The notes: generated by a model from the sequence alone, not told the origin. A stretch of DNA of 64,000 nucleotides from an uncultured Opitutia bacterium (GCA_903825285.1 CAIJZY010000055.1:51688-115687), one strand, 5' to 3'; positions 28,100 through 37,456 are shown, counted from the first letter of the stretch. Numbers and translations are program-made.

Positions 28100-30604
28100 A
28101 TGACGAACCTCCCGCTGGCCCCGGTCGCCTGGCACTTCCGCGACGCCACCGCCGCGACGCGCTGGCGCCCCGCCACGGTGCCGGGCTGCGTGCACCGCGA
28201 CCTCCGCCGCCACGGCCTGATCCCCGACCCGTTTTTCGGCACGAACGAGCTCGAGCTGCAGTGGATCGAGCAGCACGACTGGGAATACCGCGCGGTCTTC
28301 ACCGTGACCGCCGCGCTGCTCGCGGAGGATGAGGTCGACCTGGTCTGCGACGGGCTCGACACCCTGGCCACGGTGTTCCTGAACGGCCGCCGGGTCGCCG
28401 CCTCCGACAACATGTTCACGCCGCTGCGCGTGCCGGTGCGCCGCGGTCTCCGCGCCGGCCGCAACGAGCTGCGCTTCCACTTCGCCAGCGCCGGCCGCGC
28501 CATTTCCCGGCTCCGCCCCTCGCACCAGCCGAAGGAGTTCAACGACTCGGTCGGTCGCAGTTCCGTCCTCCGCAAGCAGCCCTGCCAGTTCGGCTGGGAC
28601 TGGGGTCCGCGCTTTGTCACCGCCGGCATCTGGCGTGATCTCCGCCTTGAGGGCTGGAGCGGCAACCGGCTCGACTCCGCCCGACTCCGGCAGACGCATC
28701 ACCGCGACGGCCGCGTCAGCCTGACCGTCACGCCTGCGCTCACCCGTCGCGCCACGCGCGTCACGTATCATGTGACTTTGTCGCTGGGCGAGCAGGTCGT
28801 CGCGACCGCCGCCGGCGCGGCCGCGAAGCTCCGGCTCGAGGTGCCGGAGCCCCAACTCTGGTGGCCGAACGGCCACGGGGCGCAGCCGCTGTACACCGTC
28901 ACGCTGACGGCCCGCGACGCCGCAGGACGCGACCTTGGGCGCTGGACGCGGCGCATCGGCCTGCGAACCATCGCGCTCGACCGCTCGAACGATCGGTGGG
29001 GCGAGGCGTTCCAGTTCGTCGTCAACGGCCGACCGATCTTCGCCAAGGGCGCCAACTGGATCCCGGCCCACAGCTTCGTGGCTGGGCTAAGCCGGCCGGA
29101 CTACGCGCGCGACCTGCGCTCGGCGGTCGACGCGAACATGAACATGCTCCGGGTCTGGGGCGGCGGCATCTACGAGCACGAGGCCTTCTACGACCTGTGC
29201 GACGAGCTCGGGCTGCTCGTCTGGCAGGACTTCATGTTCGCCTGCACGCTGTCCCCGGGCGACCGCGCGTTCCTGGCCAGCGTCCGCGCCGAGGCCGCGG
29301 CCCAGGTCGCGCGCCTGCGGCACCGCGCCTGCCTCGCGCTCTGGTGCGGCAACAACGAGATCGAGACCCTCAACTGGGACGCCCTCGAGGCCGCGCCCGG
29401 GCTGCGGCGGAACTATGACGCGGTGTTTCACCGGATCCTGCCGGCCGCGGTCGCGGCCGGCGACGGTGTCACGCCCTACTGGCCGACGTCGCCCTACCGC
29501 GGCGCGGGCCGCAGCAACGACTACACGATCAAGCCGCTGGGCGAGAAGAGCGGCGACACGCACTACTGGGATGTCTGGCACGCGCGCCACCCGGTGAAGG
29601 ATTATGAGAAGTGGCGGTTCCGCTTCGTGTCCGAGTTTGGCATGCAGAGCTACAGTTCGCCCGCGACGCAGGCCACGTTCTGCCCGGCGGAGGACGCCAA
29701 CGTCTTCGGCGCCGTGATGGAGAACCACCAGAAGAACGCCGCGGGCAACCAGATCATCCTCGACTACGTCTCCCGGCTCTACCGCTTCCCGAAGGACCAG
29801 GCGGCGCTGATCTACCTCTCGCAGCTCAACCAGGCGCACTGCATGCAGACCGGCGTGGAACACTACCGCCGCATCATGCCCTGCTGCATGGGGGCGCTGT
29901 ACTGGCAGCTGAACGACTGCTGGCCGGTCGCGTCCTGGAGCTCGCTCGAGCACACCGGCCGGTGGAAGGCGCTGCACCACGTCGCGCGGCGGTTCTTCTC
30001 GCCGGCGCTCGCCAGCGCGCACGTGCCCGGCGCCGAGTCCACGATCATCGGCAACTACCGCCGCTCCAGCGTGCGCCGGGTGCACCTCCACACCGTCTCC
30101 GACGCGCCGCAGCCCGCGCGCGGCCGGTTGCTCTGGGACCTGTTCCATCTCGACGGGCGCGTCGTGCTCAGCGGCCGGAAAGAGGTGGTCCTCCGCCCCG
30201 GCCGGAGCGTGCGGCAGCGGACGCTCGACCTCGCGGAGCCGCTGGCGCGGCACGGGCGCGATCACCTTTACCTGCGCATCGCGCTCGAGATCGACGGGCG
30301 GCGCGTGAGCGAGGAGACCGTGTTCCTCACGCCGCCGCGGTTCCTGTCCCTGCCCCGCGGTCCGACCGAGACCGGCGTGCGCCTGCTTGACGCGCGCACC
30401 GCGCTGCTGACGTTCCGCTCGCCGGTCTTCCAGCACCGCTTTGCCTTCGACCTCGCGGGGCTGCCGCACCTGGCCACCGACAACTACTTCGAGCTCTATC
30501 CGCGGGAAAAAAAGGAGGTCCTGGTGACCTTCCCGCGCGCCGTCACCAAGGCCGCGATCAGCCGCGCGCTGCGCCACCAGTCGCTGGTGGACAGCTACGT
30601 CTGA
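28100..30604 (+). CDS. Beta-mannosidase, GH2
   Basis: An 834-residue protein with no signal peptide, so probably cytoplasmic. The N-terminal sugar-binding domain ([20 protein letters not shown]) leads to the GH2 sandwich and TIM barrel. Glu420 in LWCGNNEIE is the probable acid/base and Glu512 in VSEFGMQSY the nucleophile. The barrel entry [10 protein letters not shown] and [11 protein letters not shown] are typical of beta-mannosidases. It cleaves beta-linked mannose from small oligosaccharides. In this cluster Man-beta-1,4-GlcNAc is an attractive substrate (inference). Confidence 0.9.
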   Translation: MTNLPLAPVAWHFRDATAATRWRPATVPGCVHRDLRRHGLIPDPFFGTNELELQWIEQHDWEYRAVFTVTAALLAEDEVDLVCDGLDTLATVFLNGRRVAASDNMFTPLRVPVRRGLRAGRNELRFHFASAGRAISRLRPSHQPKEFNDSVGRSSVLRKQPCQFGWDWGPRFVTAGIWRDLRLEGWSGNRLDSARLRQTHHRDGRVSLTVTPALTRRATRVTYHVTLSLGEQVVATAAGAAAKLRLEVPEPQLWWPNGHGAQPLYTVTLTARDAAGRDLGRWTRRIGLRTIALDRSNDRWGEAFQFVVNGRPIFAKGANWIPAHSFVAGLSRPDYARDLRSAVDANMNMLRVWGGGIYEHEAFYDLCDELGLLVWQDFMFACTLSPGDRAFLASVRAEAAAQVARLRHRACLALWCGNNEIETLNWDALEAAPGLRRNYDAVFHRILPAAVAAGDGVTPYWPTSPYRGAGRSNDYTIKPLGEKSGDTHYWDVWHARHPVKDYEKWRFRFVSEFGMQSYSSPATQATFCPAEDANVFGAVMENHQKNAAGNQIILDYVSRLYRFPKDQAALIYLSQLNQAHCMQTGVEHYRRIMPCCMGALYWQLNDCWPVASWSSLEHTGRWKALHHVARRFFSPALASAHVPGAESTIIGNYRRSSVRRVHLHTVSDAPQPARGRLLWDLFHLDGRVVLSGRKEVVLRPGRSVRQRTLDLAEPLARHGRDHLYLRIALEIDGRRVSEETVFLTPPRFLSLPRGPTETGVRLLDARTALLTFRSPVFQHRFAFDLAGLPHLATDNYFELYPREKKEVLVTFPRAVTKAAISRALRHQSLVDSYV

Positions 30605-30626
30605 CCCGGTCGCCGGCCCGCGCACC

Positions 30627-31523
30627 ATGATCACCGCGCCCGCTCCAGCGCTGCTCTCCGAGCCGGAATGGCAGGCGCGGCGGGCGGCACACGTGGCGCG
30701 GATGGACGCGTGGCTGGGTCCGCACCAGCAACGGACGGCCCGCGGCGAGAAGCATCCGGTGTATGATTTCCTCTTCGACTACTACGCCTTCCGGCCCTCC
30801 TGGCTGCGGCGCTGGCATCCCGGCCCGGACGTGCGGCTGGCGGGCGAATCCGCGCGGGACTACCTGCGCTGGCCCGGCTATGTGGCGACGGCCGATGGCG
30901 TGACGTTGGACCCGGCGGCGTTTCCCGCCGCCCGGCGCGCGAGCCTGCGGTGGATCCACGACCTCCTGGTGGCGATGCGGGACCGACCGCCGTTCTTCGC
31001 GTGCTTCGGCGTGCACGAGTGGGCGATGGTATTCCGGCAGACCCCGGAAGAGGTGCGCCACAACCGCTGGCCGCTGCGCTTTGCGCCGGAGGAAATCGCG
31101 CGGATCGTCGAGTCCCAGCCCGTGAGCTGCACGCACTTCGACGCGTACCGCTTTTTCACCGCGCCGGCCCGGCCGCTCAACCGCCTCCAGCCCGGGCGGG
31201 CGACCGTGCCGCAGCTGGAGCAGCGCGGTTGCCTCCATGCGAACATGGACCTCTACAAGTGGGCCTTCAAACTCGCGCCATTCACGCCCAGCGAGCTCGT
31301 AGCCGACTGCTTCGAGCTGGCCCGCGACATCCGCGAGGTCGACATGCGCGCCAGCCCGTATGACCTGCAGGCGCTCGGGTTCGCCGCCATCCCCGTCGAG
31401 ACGGCCGCGGGCCGCGCCGAGTACGAGGTGCAGCAGCGGGCCTTCTCCCGGCGCGGCGAGCCGCTGCGCGAGCGCCTCATTCGGCTGCTCGACCGCCTGC
31501 GGTCCGCGTTGGGGGAGCGTTAA
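30627..31523 (+). CDS. Conserved protein of unknown function
   Basis: A 298-residue soluble protein with an Arg/Trp-rich start (WQARRAAHVARMDAWLGPH, KHPVYDFLFDYYAFRP) and a distinctive middle (FACFGVHEWAMVFRQ, RGCLHANMDLYKWAF). Similar proteins in actinobacteria are often labelled 3-methyladenine DNA glycosylase, but no helix-hairpin-helix or other glycosylase motif is visible here, so I do not use that name. It follows the mannosidase by 22 bases and may be co-transcribed. Confidence 0.72.
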   Translation: MITAPAPALLSEPEWQARRAAHVARMDAWLGPHQQRTARGEKHPVYDFLFDYYAFRPSWLRRWHPGPDVRLAGESARDYLRWPGYVATADGVTLDPAAFPAARRASLRWIHDLLVAMRDRPPFFACFGVHEWAMVFRQTPEEVRHNRWPLRFAPEEIARIVESQPVSCTHFDAYRFFTAPARPLNRLQPGRATVPQLEQRGCLHANMDLYKWAFKLAPFTPSELVADCFELARDIREVDMRASPYDLQALGFAAIPVETAAGRAEYEVQQRAFSRRGEPLRERLIRLLDRLRSALGER

Positions 31524-31578
31524 CCACGAAGGTCACAAAGCCCGGACCGGGACTTCGCGATCTTCGTGTCCTTCGTGG
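31524..31578. repeat. Intergenic inverted repeat, CCACGAAGG-type words
   Basis: Arms 31524-31540 and 31562-31578, 17 nt each, match at 15 of 17 positions as inverted copies, with a 21-nt GC-rich loop. Each arm holds two copies of a CACGAAG-like word about nine bases apart. It begins right after the stop of the plus-strand gene and ends nine bases before the stop of the minus-strand PhyH gene, so it sits between convergent genes. Confidence 0.8.
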
Positions 31579-31587
31579 CGATATGAT

Positions 31588-32499
31588 TCACCACCGCGCC
31601 GCGGTGCCCGGGGGACGGATGTATTCCTGCGGGTGGATGAGTTTCCGGGCGTAGGGACTGACCCGGCCCAGGATCTCGGGCGAGGCGTGGTAGCCCCAGC
31701 GCGTGCGGTTCCAGGAAGAGCCGTAGCGGTACACGCTGATGCGCCGCTCGCCCGGATTGATGCGCTTGGCGGAGCCGTGGCACGTCGCGTCCACGAACAC
31801 GATGGCGTCGCCCGCCTTCATGTGGACCTCCTGCGCCCCCGCGACTCCGTCGACCGAGCCGCCGCCGCCCTCGCCCCATTCGCTCGCGGGCTTGGGCTTG
31901 AGGAACTCGGGGTGGATCATGTTCGACTTGTGCGAGCCCGGGATGACCATCGTCGCGCCGTCGCCGGGTCCGATGTCAGTGAAGGCGATGAGCACATTGA
32001 TCTGCGCGCACTGGAAGCGGCCGTTGTGGTAGCGGAAGGCCATGCGCTTGCAGATGTCGTGGCCGCCGGCGTGCAGCGGGATCGCCTCGCCGGTTCCGCG
32101 GATGGTGAAGAAGTTCTCGTCGATGAAGAGCGGGCCGTGGTGGTAGTCGAAGCAGTCATGGCCGCCGATGAAGCGCAGCACGTAGTTGAGGTAGTTCGGG
32201 TGGTCGATCATCCGCTCGAACGCGCCGCCGAGCTCGTAGACCTGCTGGTAGCTGATGCCGCGGTGCTCGGGATGGTCCTCGCGCTGGACCCAGCCGTGCC
32301 AGCCGAGCCGCGGGAGCGCGCGCGGGATCTGGTCGATGCGGGCGTTGGCATCGGCCACCTCGGCCGCCGAGAGCGCGCCGCGGACGACGACGAAGCCGTT
32401 CAGGTCGAACAGGTACTCGTCGAGCTCACTGGGGACGCGGGCGTTGGGAAACTCGAGACGGGGCGGCGCGATGTGGTGATCGTTGAAGCGGGGTTCCAT
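31588..32499 (-). CDS. Phytanoyl-CoA dioxygenase (PhyH) family protein with H-x-G motif
   Basis: A 303-residue jelly-roll oxygenase. PhyH landmarks are GFVVVRGALS, GPGDGATMVIPGSHK and the distal ligand region CHGSAKRINPGERR (His241, then Arg252/253 for 2-oxoglutarate). At the place of the usual HxD iron ligands it reads LHAGGHD, that is His143-Ala-Gly145. No H-x-D occurs elsewhere in the protein. It may use a different ligand set, or be halogenase-like or inactive. It diverges from an AraC regulator, which suggests substrate-controlled expression. Confidence 0.82.
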   Translation of the reverse strand: MEPRFNDHHIAPPRLEFPNARVPSELDEYLFDLNGFVVVRGALSAAEVADANARIDQIPRALPRLGWHGWVQREDHPEHRGISYQQVYELGGAFERMIDHPNYLNYVLRFIGGHDCFDYHHGPLFIDENFFTIRGTGEAIPLHAGGHDICKRMAFRYHNGRFQCAQINVLIAFTDIGPGDGATMVIPGSHKSNMIHPEFLKPKPASEWGEGGGGSVDGVAGAQEVHMKAGDAIVFVDATCHGSAKRINPGERRISVYRYGSSWNRTRWGYHASPEILGRVSPYARKLIHPQEYIRPPGTAARW

Positions 32500-32571
32500 G
32501 CCGCGACTGTAGGCGAACTATTCGGAAATATCTTTCCGTTTAGGCCCAATTATTTCTTAAATAGTAACCTC
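32500..32571. promoter_or_regulatory. Divergent promoter and candidate AraC operator
   Basis: A 72-base AT-rich gap between the PhyH and AraC starts. It holds an inner inverted repeat CGGAAA-tatc-TTTCCG (32523-32538) and an outer one ACTATT (32517-32522) / AATAGT (32560-32565). The position fits a site where the AraC protein controls both directions. Confidence 0.5.
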
Positions 32572-33423
32572 ATGGCCCGTTCCCACCCCAGCCGACCCAC
32601 CGACCGGCACGAGCAGGCGCTCGGGTTCCGGATCTGGCGGCAGCTGCACTCGGGACGGATGGAGGTGCCGCACACGCATCCCGACATCGAGGTGAACTAC
32701 CTTTTCAGCGGCGAGTTTTCCTACCTGCACGGCGGCGCGGCCGTGCCCATCACGGCCGGCCGCTTCACGGTGCTGTGGGGCGGCGTGCCGCACCAGACGC
32801 TGGGGCCCGGCATCGTGAGTGACGGCATCTGGATCACGCTGCCGCTGGCCTGGGTGCTGCAGTGGCGCCTGCCCAACGGACTGCACGACCGGCTGCTGGC
32901 CGGCGAGATCCTGTCGGCCCCGCCGGACGACACCGACCGCCGGACGCTCGAGCGCTGGCTGGCGGACGCGGAGAGCGGCGACACGGCGCGGCGGCATGTG
33001 CTGCAGCTGGAGATGGAGGCGCGGTTCCACCGCCTGGCGCTCGGCATGCCGCGCCGCCGCGGCCGCGCCACGGCGTCGGCGGAGGGCACGGGCCAGATCC
33101 CGCGCATCACGCGCTTCATCGCCCAGCACTACCGCGAGCCGCTGAGCCTCCCGGCGATCGCCGGGCATGCCGGGCTGCACCCGAAGTACCTCATGCGCGT
33201 CTTCAAGAAGCACTGCGGCGTCAGCGTCTGGGAATACCTCACCCGGCTGCGCGTCTCGCATGCCCAGCGGCTGCTCATCACGAGCGACATGAAGGTGCTC
33301 GACGTGGCAATGGAGAGCGGCTTCGCCTCGGTCGCACCGTTCTACGCCGCGTTCGCGGCCCACACACGGGGCATCCGTCCGCTCCACTACCGGCGGCAGC
33401 ACCAGCTGGCCGAACCCGCCTGA
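32572..33423 (+). CDS. AraC-family transcriptional regulator
   Basis: A 283-residue protein from ATG 32572. The N-terminal cupin-like sensor has HTHPDIEVNYLFSGEFSYL and a PITAGRFTVLWGGVPHQ segment. The C-terminal AraC DNA-binding domain has the two helix-turn-helix units (SLPAIAGHAGLHPKYLMRVF and VLDVAMESGFASVAPFYAAF). It diverges from the PhyH gene and precedes the Gfo/Idh gene by 13 bases, so it probably controls sugar or small-molecule oxidation by both. Confidence 0.88.
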   Translation: MARSHPSRPTDRHEQALGFRIWRQLHSGRMEVPHTHPDIEVNYLFSGEFSYLHGGAAVPITAGRFTVLWGGVPHQTLGPGIVSDGIWITLPLAWVLQWRLPNGLHDRLLAGEILSAPPDDTDRRTLERWLADAESGDTARRHVLQLEMEARFHRLALGMPRRRGRATASAEGTGQIPRITRFIAQHYREPLSLPAIAGHAGLHPKYLMRVFKKHCGVSVWEYLTRLRVSHAQRLLITSDMKVLDVAMESGFASVAPFYAAFAAHTRGIRPLHYRRQHQLAEPA

Positions 33424-33436
33424 CCACCTCCCTTCC

Positions 33437-34618
33437 ATGAAAAAACCCGACCTGCTCATCGGCATCATCGGCTCCGGCGGGCGCGGCACCCTCCTCGGGC
33501 AGCTGGCGCACCGTCCCGGCCGCGGCTCCCGCGTGGTCGCCTGCTGCGACGTCAGCCCGGCCACGCTGGCGCGCAACCGCTCCGACTATGGCCCGGGGAT
33601 ATTCACGACCGCCGATCCCGGCGCGCTGCTGGAGCGCGACCTCGACGCGGTGATCATCGCGACGCCGGATTTCCTTCATGAGGAGCAGGCGGTGGCGGCG
33701 CTGGCCCGGGGCCGCGCGGTCTTCCTGGAAAAGCCCATGGCGCTGAGCCGCGCCGCGTGCGACCGGATCCTGCGGGCCGCGGCGCGGACCCGGGCGCGGC
33801 TCTATGTCGGCCACAACATGCGCCACATGCCGTTTGTCCGGGAGATGAAACGCCTCATCGACGCGGGCGCCGTCGGCGAGGTGAAGGCCTGCTGGGTGCG
33901 GCACTTCGTCGGCCACGGCGGCGACTTCTATTTCCGCGACTGGCATGCCGAGCGCCGGTACACCACCGGACTGCTGCTGCAGAAGGCCGCCCACGACCTC
34001 GACATCATCCACTGGCTCAGCGGCAGCTACAGCCGCCTCGTGACCGCACTCGGCGGTCTGACACTCTATGGTGACCTGCCCGGCCGGTTGCCGGCGCAGC
34101 CCGGCCCGCGCCGGTTGCGGGCCGGGGCGATGGACCTCGAGCTCTACCCGCCCACCAAGGCGCGCGGCCTGAACCACCGCATCGACGTCGAGGACCTCAG
34201 CTCCGTGCAGCTGCGCCTCGAGAACGGCGTGTTCGCCACCTACGCGCAGTGCCACTACACGCCCGACTACTGGCGCAACTACACCGTGATCGGCACCGAG
34301 GGCCGTCTGGAGAACTTCGGCAACGGCGAGCCGGGCACACGGCTGGAACTCTGGAACCGCCGCACCGGCTTCAAGGCCCGGGGCAACGTCTCCTACCAAA
34401 TACCGGTGCACCGCGGCACCCACGGCGGCGCCGATCCCCGCATCATGGAGGAGTTCCTGCGCTTCGTGCGCGACGGCGGTCCGACCGACACCTCGCCCCT
34501 CGCCGCCCGCGAAAGCGTGGCCGCCGCCTGCGCCGCCACCGACTCGCTGCGGCACGGCGGCCGACCCCAGCGCGTGCCGCCGGTCACCCCGGCCCTGCGC
34601 CGACACTTTGCCGCCTAG
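33437..34618 (+). CDS. Gfo/Idh/MocA family NAD(P)-dependent oxidoreductase
   Basis: A 393-residue protein with an N-terminal Rossmann fold (GIIGSGGRGTLLGQL, ATPDFLHEEQAV, FLEKPMALS) and the family C-terminal beta-sheet domain (HRIDVEDLSSVQLRLENGVF). Such enzymes oxidise or reduce sugars, inositols or sugar derivatives. It lies just behind the AraC gene on the same strand and stops one base before the stop of the convergent CAP gene. Substrate unknown. Confidence 0.87.
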   Translation: MKKPDLLIGIIGSGGRGTLLGQLAHRPGRGSRVVACCDVSPATLARNRSDYGPGIFTTADPGALLERDLDAVIIATPDFLHEEQAVAALARGRAVFLEKPMALSRAACDRILRAAARTRARLYVGHNMRHMPFVREMKRLIDAGAVGEVKACWVRHFVGHGGDFYFRDWHAERRYTTGLLLQKAAHDLDIIHWLSGSYSRLVTALGGLTLYGDLPGRLPAQPGPRRLRAGAMDLELYPPTKARGLNHRIDVEDLSSVQLRLENGVFATYAQCHYTPDYWRNYTVIGTEGRLENFGNGEPGTRLELWNRRTGFKARGNVSYQIPVHRGTHGGADPRIMEEFLRFVRDGGPTDTSPLAARESVAAACAATDSLRHGGRPQRVPPVTPALRRHFAA

Positions 34619-35176
34619 CTAGCGCGCCACGGGCGACTCCGGCGGCAGTCGGGCGAACACCTGCACGCCGAACACGTAGTCGGCGCGCCCGAGCACGCGC
34701 GCGATGTGGGCGGCGCAGCCCAGGTGCGTGGCGCGCGGGTCGAGCAGGTTCGCGCGGTGGCCCGGGGAGTCCAGCCACGCCGCCACCAGCCGTGCCGCGA
34801 GCGCGGCGCGGGACAGCGGGGTGCCCTCGGACCGGGCGGGTTTCGCGGCGACGTTCTCCGACACGGAAACCGGGCGCAGGCCATGGCGCAGGACGCGGTC
34901 CAGCACGGTGGCCTGGCCGCGGAAGACGTTGCCGTGGCCGGCCTGCTGCATGAGCGCCATGTAGCTCGCCTGGTCGGCGGCCGCGGCCTCCAGCGCCCGC
35001 GACGCCTGCAGGGGCGCGAGGCCGTAGTCGCGGCGCACCCGGTTGGTTTCCACCCGCAGCGCGTCGGCCAGGTCCGCGGCGGTGAGGTCCGGCCCCACCG
35101 GGACCGCGCCCGGCGGCTCCGCGCGGGCCGCGGCCAGCACGCAGAGCAGGATCAGCAGGCAGGCCTGGCGCACCAT
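34619..35176 (-). CDS. Secreted CAP-domain (SCP-like) protein
   Basis: A 185-residue protein from ATG 35176 with a signal peptide (CLLILLCVLAAARAE). The CAP domain shows ETNRVRRDYGLAPL, SENVAAK and SPGHRANLLDPRATHLGCA. Bacterial CAP proteins are mostly of unknown function; some bind lipids, cell-wall material or metals. It is convergent with the Gfo/Idh gene, with stop codons directly adjacent. Confidence 0.85.
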   Translation of the reverse strand: MVRQACLLILLCVLAAARAEPPGAVPVGPDLTAADLADALRVETNRVRRDYGLAPLQASRALEAAAADQASYMALMQQAGHGNVFRGQATVLDRVLRHGLRPVSVSENVAAKPARSEGTPLSRAALAARLVAAWLDSPGHRANLLDPRATHLGCAAHIARVLGRADYVFGVQVFARLPPESPVAR

Positions 35177-35264
35177 GCCCCATTTTCGCGCCGCCGGCGG
35201 CCGTGGCAAGTGCGGCGAGAAAAGCGCGGCTCGCCAACCGGAGGGCGGCGCCTAGCCTCGATCC

Positions 35265-36350
35265 ATGCCCGTGGACCTGTCGTTGAACCATCCGACGCCG
35301 AAGAAGCCGGCCTATCCGGTGAACGACGGACTCCGCGGCTACCTCGCCCGGTACAAGCGCGAGCGGGAGCTGCCGATCACGTATGAGCGCATGCGGGACT
35401 TCCACGAGGCCATCCCGCTGACCGACGAGCAGGGCCGGCCGACGCTCTGGGACAGCGTGATCTACCGCGCCGACGAGATGACGGAGTTGTACGAGGGGCT
35501 GAAGTACGTCTACGCGCTGCTCCGGGTGGACGGCGACTTCTCGATGGTGGAGCACCTCTACATCGACCGCGTGGATTTCTGCAGCTTCGGCAACTCCACC
35601 CCGTTCCGGGTGCGGATCGTCAATGCCTACAACGACAACCAGGACTACTTCTACATCAAGAAGGCCGACGCCTCCCGGGTCTACGGGCTTGAGCTCGAGC
35701 ACCTGCTTTCGCCGAACCGCCTGAATTTCCTCACGCACGACACCACGCTCGTGGAGGAGCACATCGCGGGGATCCCGGGCGATGTCTTCATCGACCGCTG
35801 GCTGCAGGACCGTGACCTCAGCCCGGTGCGCGTGGCGAAGGAGATGGTGAAGTTCAACGAGCGCTGCTTCGTGCGCCTGCTGGGCGACATGCGCTCCTAC
35901 AACTATGTCGTGGTGATCACGCCGGATTTCGAGAGCGCGCAGGTGCGCATCCGCGCGATGGACTTCGACCAGCAGTCCTACAACGGCCGCAAGAACTTCT
36001 ACCTGCCCCAGTTCTTCAAGGAGAACGCGAAGGTCGTGCAGTACTGCACGAAGGTCCTGCACACGCGGACCGCGCTGCAGTACCAGCGCGAGGAGCAGAC
36101 GCTGATGCTGCACCGCGCCGACCTCGCGAGCAACCGGCTCGGCCTGCTGCTGGGTGAGATGGCGCGCGACCCGATCGCGCCGGAGGAAAAGGTGCACGAG
36201 CTGCGGGCGGGGCTCGCCGAGCATTTCCAGCGCGCCGAGTACATGCAGTGCGAATCCATGGGCCAGCTCGTGCGCGAGAACCTGGAGTCCATCCGCCGCA
36301 CCATCGGCCGGTCGGGGCCGCCCCCGACCATGGGCGAGTTCGTGCTCTGA
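35265..36350 (+). CDS. Conserved protein of unknown function with kinase-like motifs
   Basis: A 361-residue soluble protein. No family name is recognised. The middle reads YIKKADASR (Lys132/133), then LLGDMRSYNYVVV with Asp208 and Asn213, then RAMDFDQQ with Asp233 and Asp235. D-x4-N followed by a hydrophobic strand and DFD about 20 residues later is the order of the catalytic loop and Mg-binding motif of the protein-kinase fold. The kinase reading is an inference. It stands alone between a CAP gene (divergent) and a DUF5069 gene (convergent). Confidence 0.65.
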   Translation: MPVDLSLNHPTPKKPAYPVNDGLRGYLARYKRERELPITYERMRDFHEAIPLTDEQGRPTLWDSVIYRADEMTELYEGLKYVYALLRVDGDFSMVEHLYIDRVDFCSFGNSTPFRVRIVNAYNDNQDYFYIKKADASRVYGLELEHLLSPNRLNFLTHDTTLVEEHIAGIPGDVFIDRWLQDRDLSPVRVAKEMVKFNERCFVRLLGDMRSYNYVVVITPDFESAQVRIRAMDFDQQSYNGRKNFYLPQFFKENAKVVQYCTKVLHTRTALQYQREEQTLMLHRADLASNRLGLLLGEMARDPIAPEEKVHELRAGLAEHFQRAEYMQCESMGQLVRENLESIRRTIGRSGPPPTMGEFVL

Positions 36351-36366
36351 GCCGCCGCGGCGGGCC

Positions 36367-36837
36367 CTACTCGATCCGGCCCTCGTCGAAGTCGATCAGG
36401 TCGGGCACGGTGCGGATCTCCCCCGCCCGGTCCGCGCAGCCCATGGCGGTCAGCGCCTGCTTCATGAATTCCTGGCCCGCGTCCGTGAGCCCCTTCTGCG
36501 CGAGGTCGCGGTTCCACTTCGCGGCGCGCACATCCGCCGGCAGCAGCGCGCGCAGCCGCGTCTCGACCTCCGCCTCGCCGGCGGACTCGAAGACGATCTT
36601 TTCCACCGCCGCGGGGTCGATCCCGAGGTGCAGGCAGAGAAACCGGTCGAGCCCGCGCTTGTAATTCTTCGCGTAGCTGGCCGGCAGCGCGCCGTGCTCC
36701 TTCACGTACCGGCACTTGGCCAGAAACCGCGGCAGGTAGAGGAGCCCGGTGGCGGGATGCGGCAGGTACGGCGATGGCAGGCAGGTGAGCACCTCGCCGG
36801 TTGAGCCCGGGATGGGTTTGGAAGGCATCGTGGCCAT
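36367..36837 (-). CDS. DUF5069 domain protein, second copy
   Basis: A protein of about 156 residues. Its order of motifs follows the copy at 14512-14964: LLYLPRFLAKCRYVKEHG, LPASYAKNYKRGLDRFL and LIDFDEGR at the C-terminus. The copies are clearly diverged, so this is not a recent duplication. Start 36837 (MATMPSK) is one of several in-frame options (36828, 36864), and no ribosome-binding site decides it. Function unknown. Confidence 0.72.
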   Translation of the reverse strand: MATMPSKPIPGSTGEVLTCLPSPYLPHPATGLLYLPRFLAKCRYVKEHGALPASYAKNYKRGLDRFLCLHLGIDPAAVEKIVFESAGEAEVETRLRALLPADVRAAKWNRDLAQKGLTDAGQEFMKQALTAMGCADRAGEIRTVPDLIDFDEGRIE

Positions 36838-36886
36838 GCAATCCGGCCGGCCCCGCCAAGGCAATCCCGGGCGAGCCGGCGGTGGT

Positions 36887-37405
36887 TCAGGCTGCCGGCT
36901 TCTTGGTCTCGGACCAATCCGGCATAGCCGGCTGGACGGCCCCCGCCGCCGGGATCGCGCGCTGCCGGTAGACGTCGTAGTCGGGCACGAGCCGCGCGTA
37001 GCGCTTGTCCATCAACGGCGAGGAAATCATGAAGTCCGCCGAGGCGCGGTCGCAGGCGATCGGGATGTTCCAGACCACGGCCATGCGCAGCAGGGCCTTG
37101 ACGTCCGGATCGTGCGGCTGGGGTTCGAGCGGATCCCAGAAGAAGATCAGGAAGTTGATGGCGCCCTCGACGATCTTGGCGCCAATCTGCTGGTCGCCGC
37201 CCAGCGGTCCACTCTGGAGCTTGATGATCGGGAAGCCGAGTTCCTCCTCCAGCATCTGGCCGGTGGTGCCGGTCGCGTAGACCTGGTGGTGCGCGAGGAG
37301 GTCGCGGTTGAACTTCGCCCACTCAATCAGGTCGCGCTTCTTGTGGTCGTGGGCCACGAGCGCGATCTTCTTGTCCGGCTCCATCACGATTTTTTTGTAA
37401 ACCAT
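36887..37405 (-). CDS. mgsA: Methylglyoxal synthase
   Basis: A 172-residue protein with the MGS-like fold: [47 protein letters not shown] and [20 protein letters not shown], with the catalytic Asp in GGDQQ and the phosphate-binding Thr/Gly loop. It converts dihydroxyacetone phosphate to methylglyoxal and phosphate, an overflow branch of glycolysis. It is followed by the second DUF5069 gene on the same strand and preceded by the large CTAAT inverted repeat. Confidence 0.93.
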   Translation of the reverse strand: MVYKKIVMEPDKKIALVAHDHKKRDLIEWAKFNRDLLAHHQVYATGTTGQMLEEELGFPIIKLQSGPLGGDQQIGAKIVEGAINFLIFFWDPLEPQPHDPDVKALLRMAVVWNIPIACDRASADFMISSPLMDKRYARLVPDYDVYRQRAIPAAGAVQPAMPDWSETKKPAA

Positions 37406-37456
37406 AATGAAGCCTAGATAGCAGGAGCCATTCCGTCAAAAGCCCGGCCCGGAATT

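Noticed and set aside
25955..29071. A 1038-residue open frame on the minus strand
   Set aside because: It runs antisense to the SIS, kinase and mannosidase genes and through another frame of the S9 gene, with no recognisable domain.
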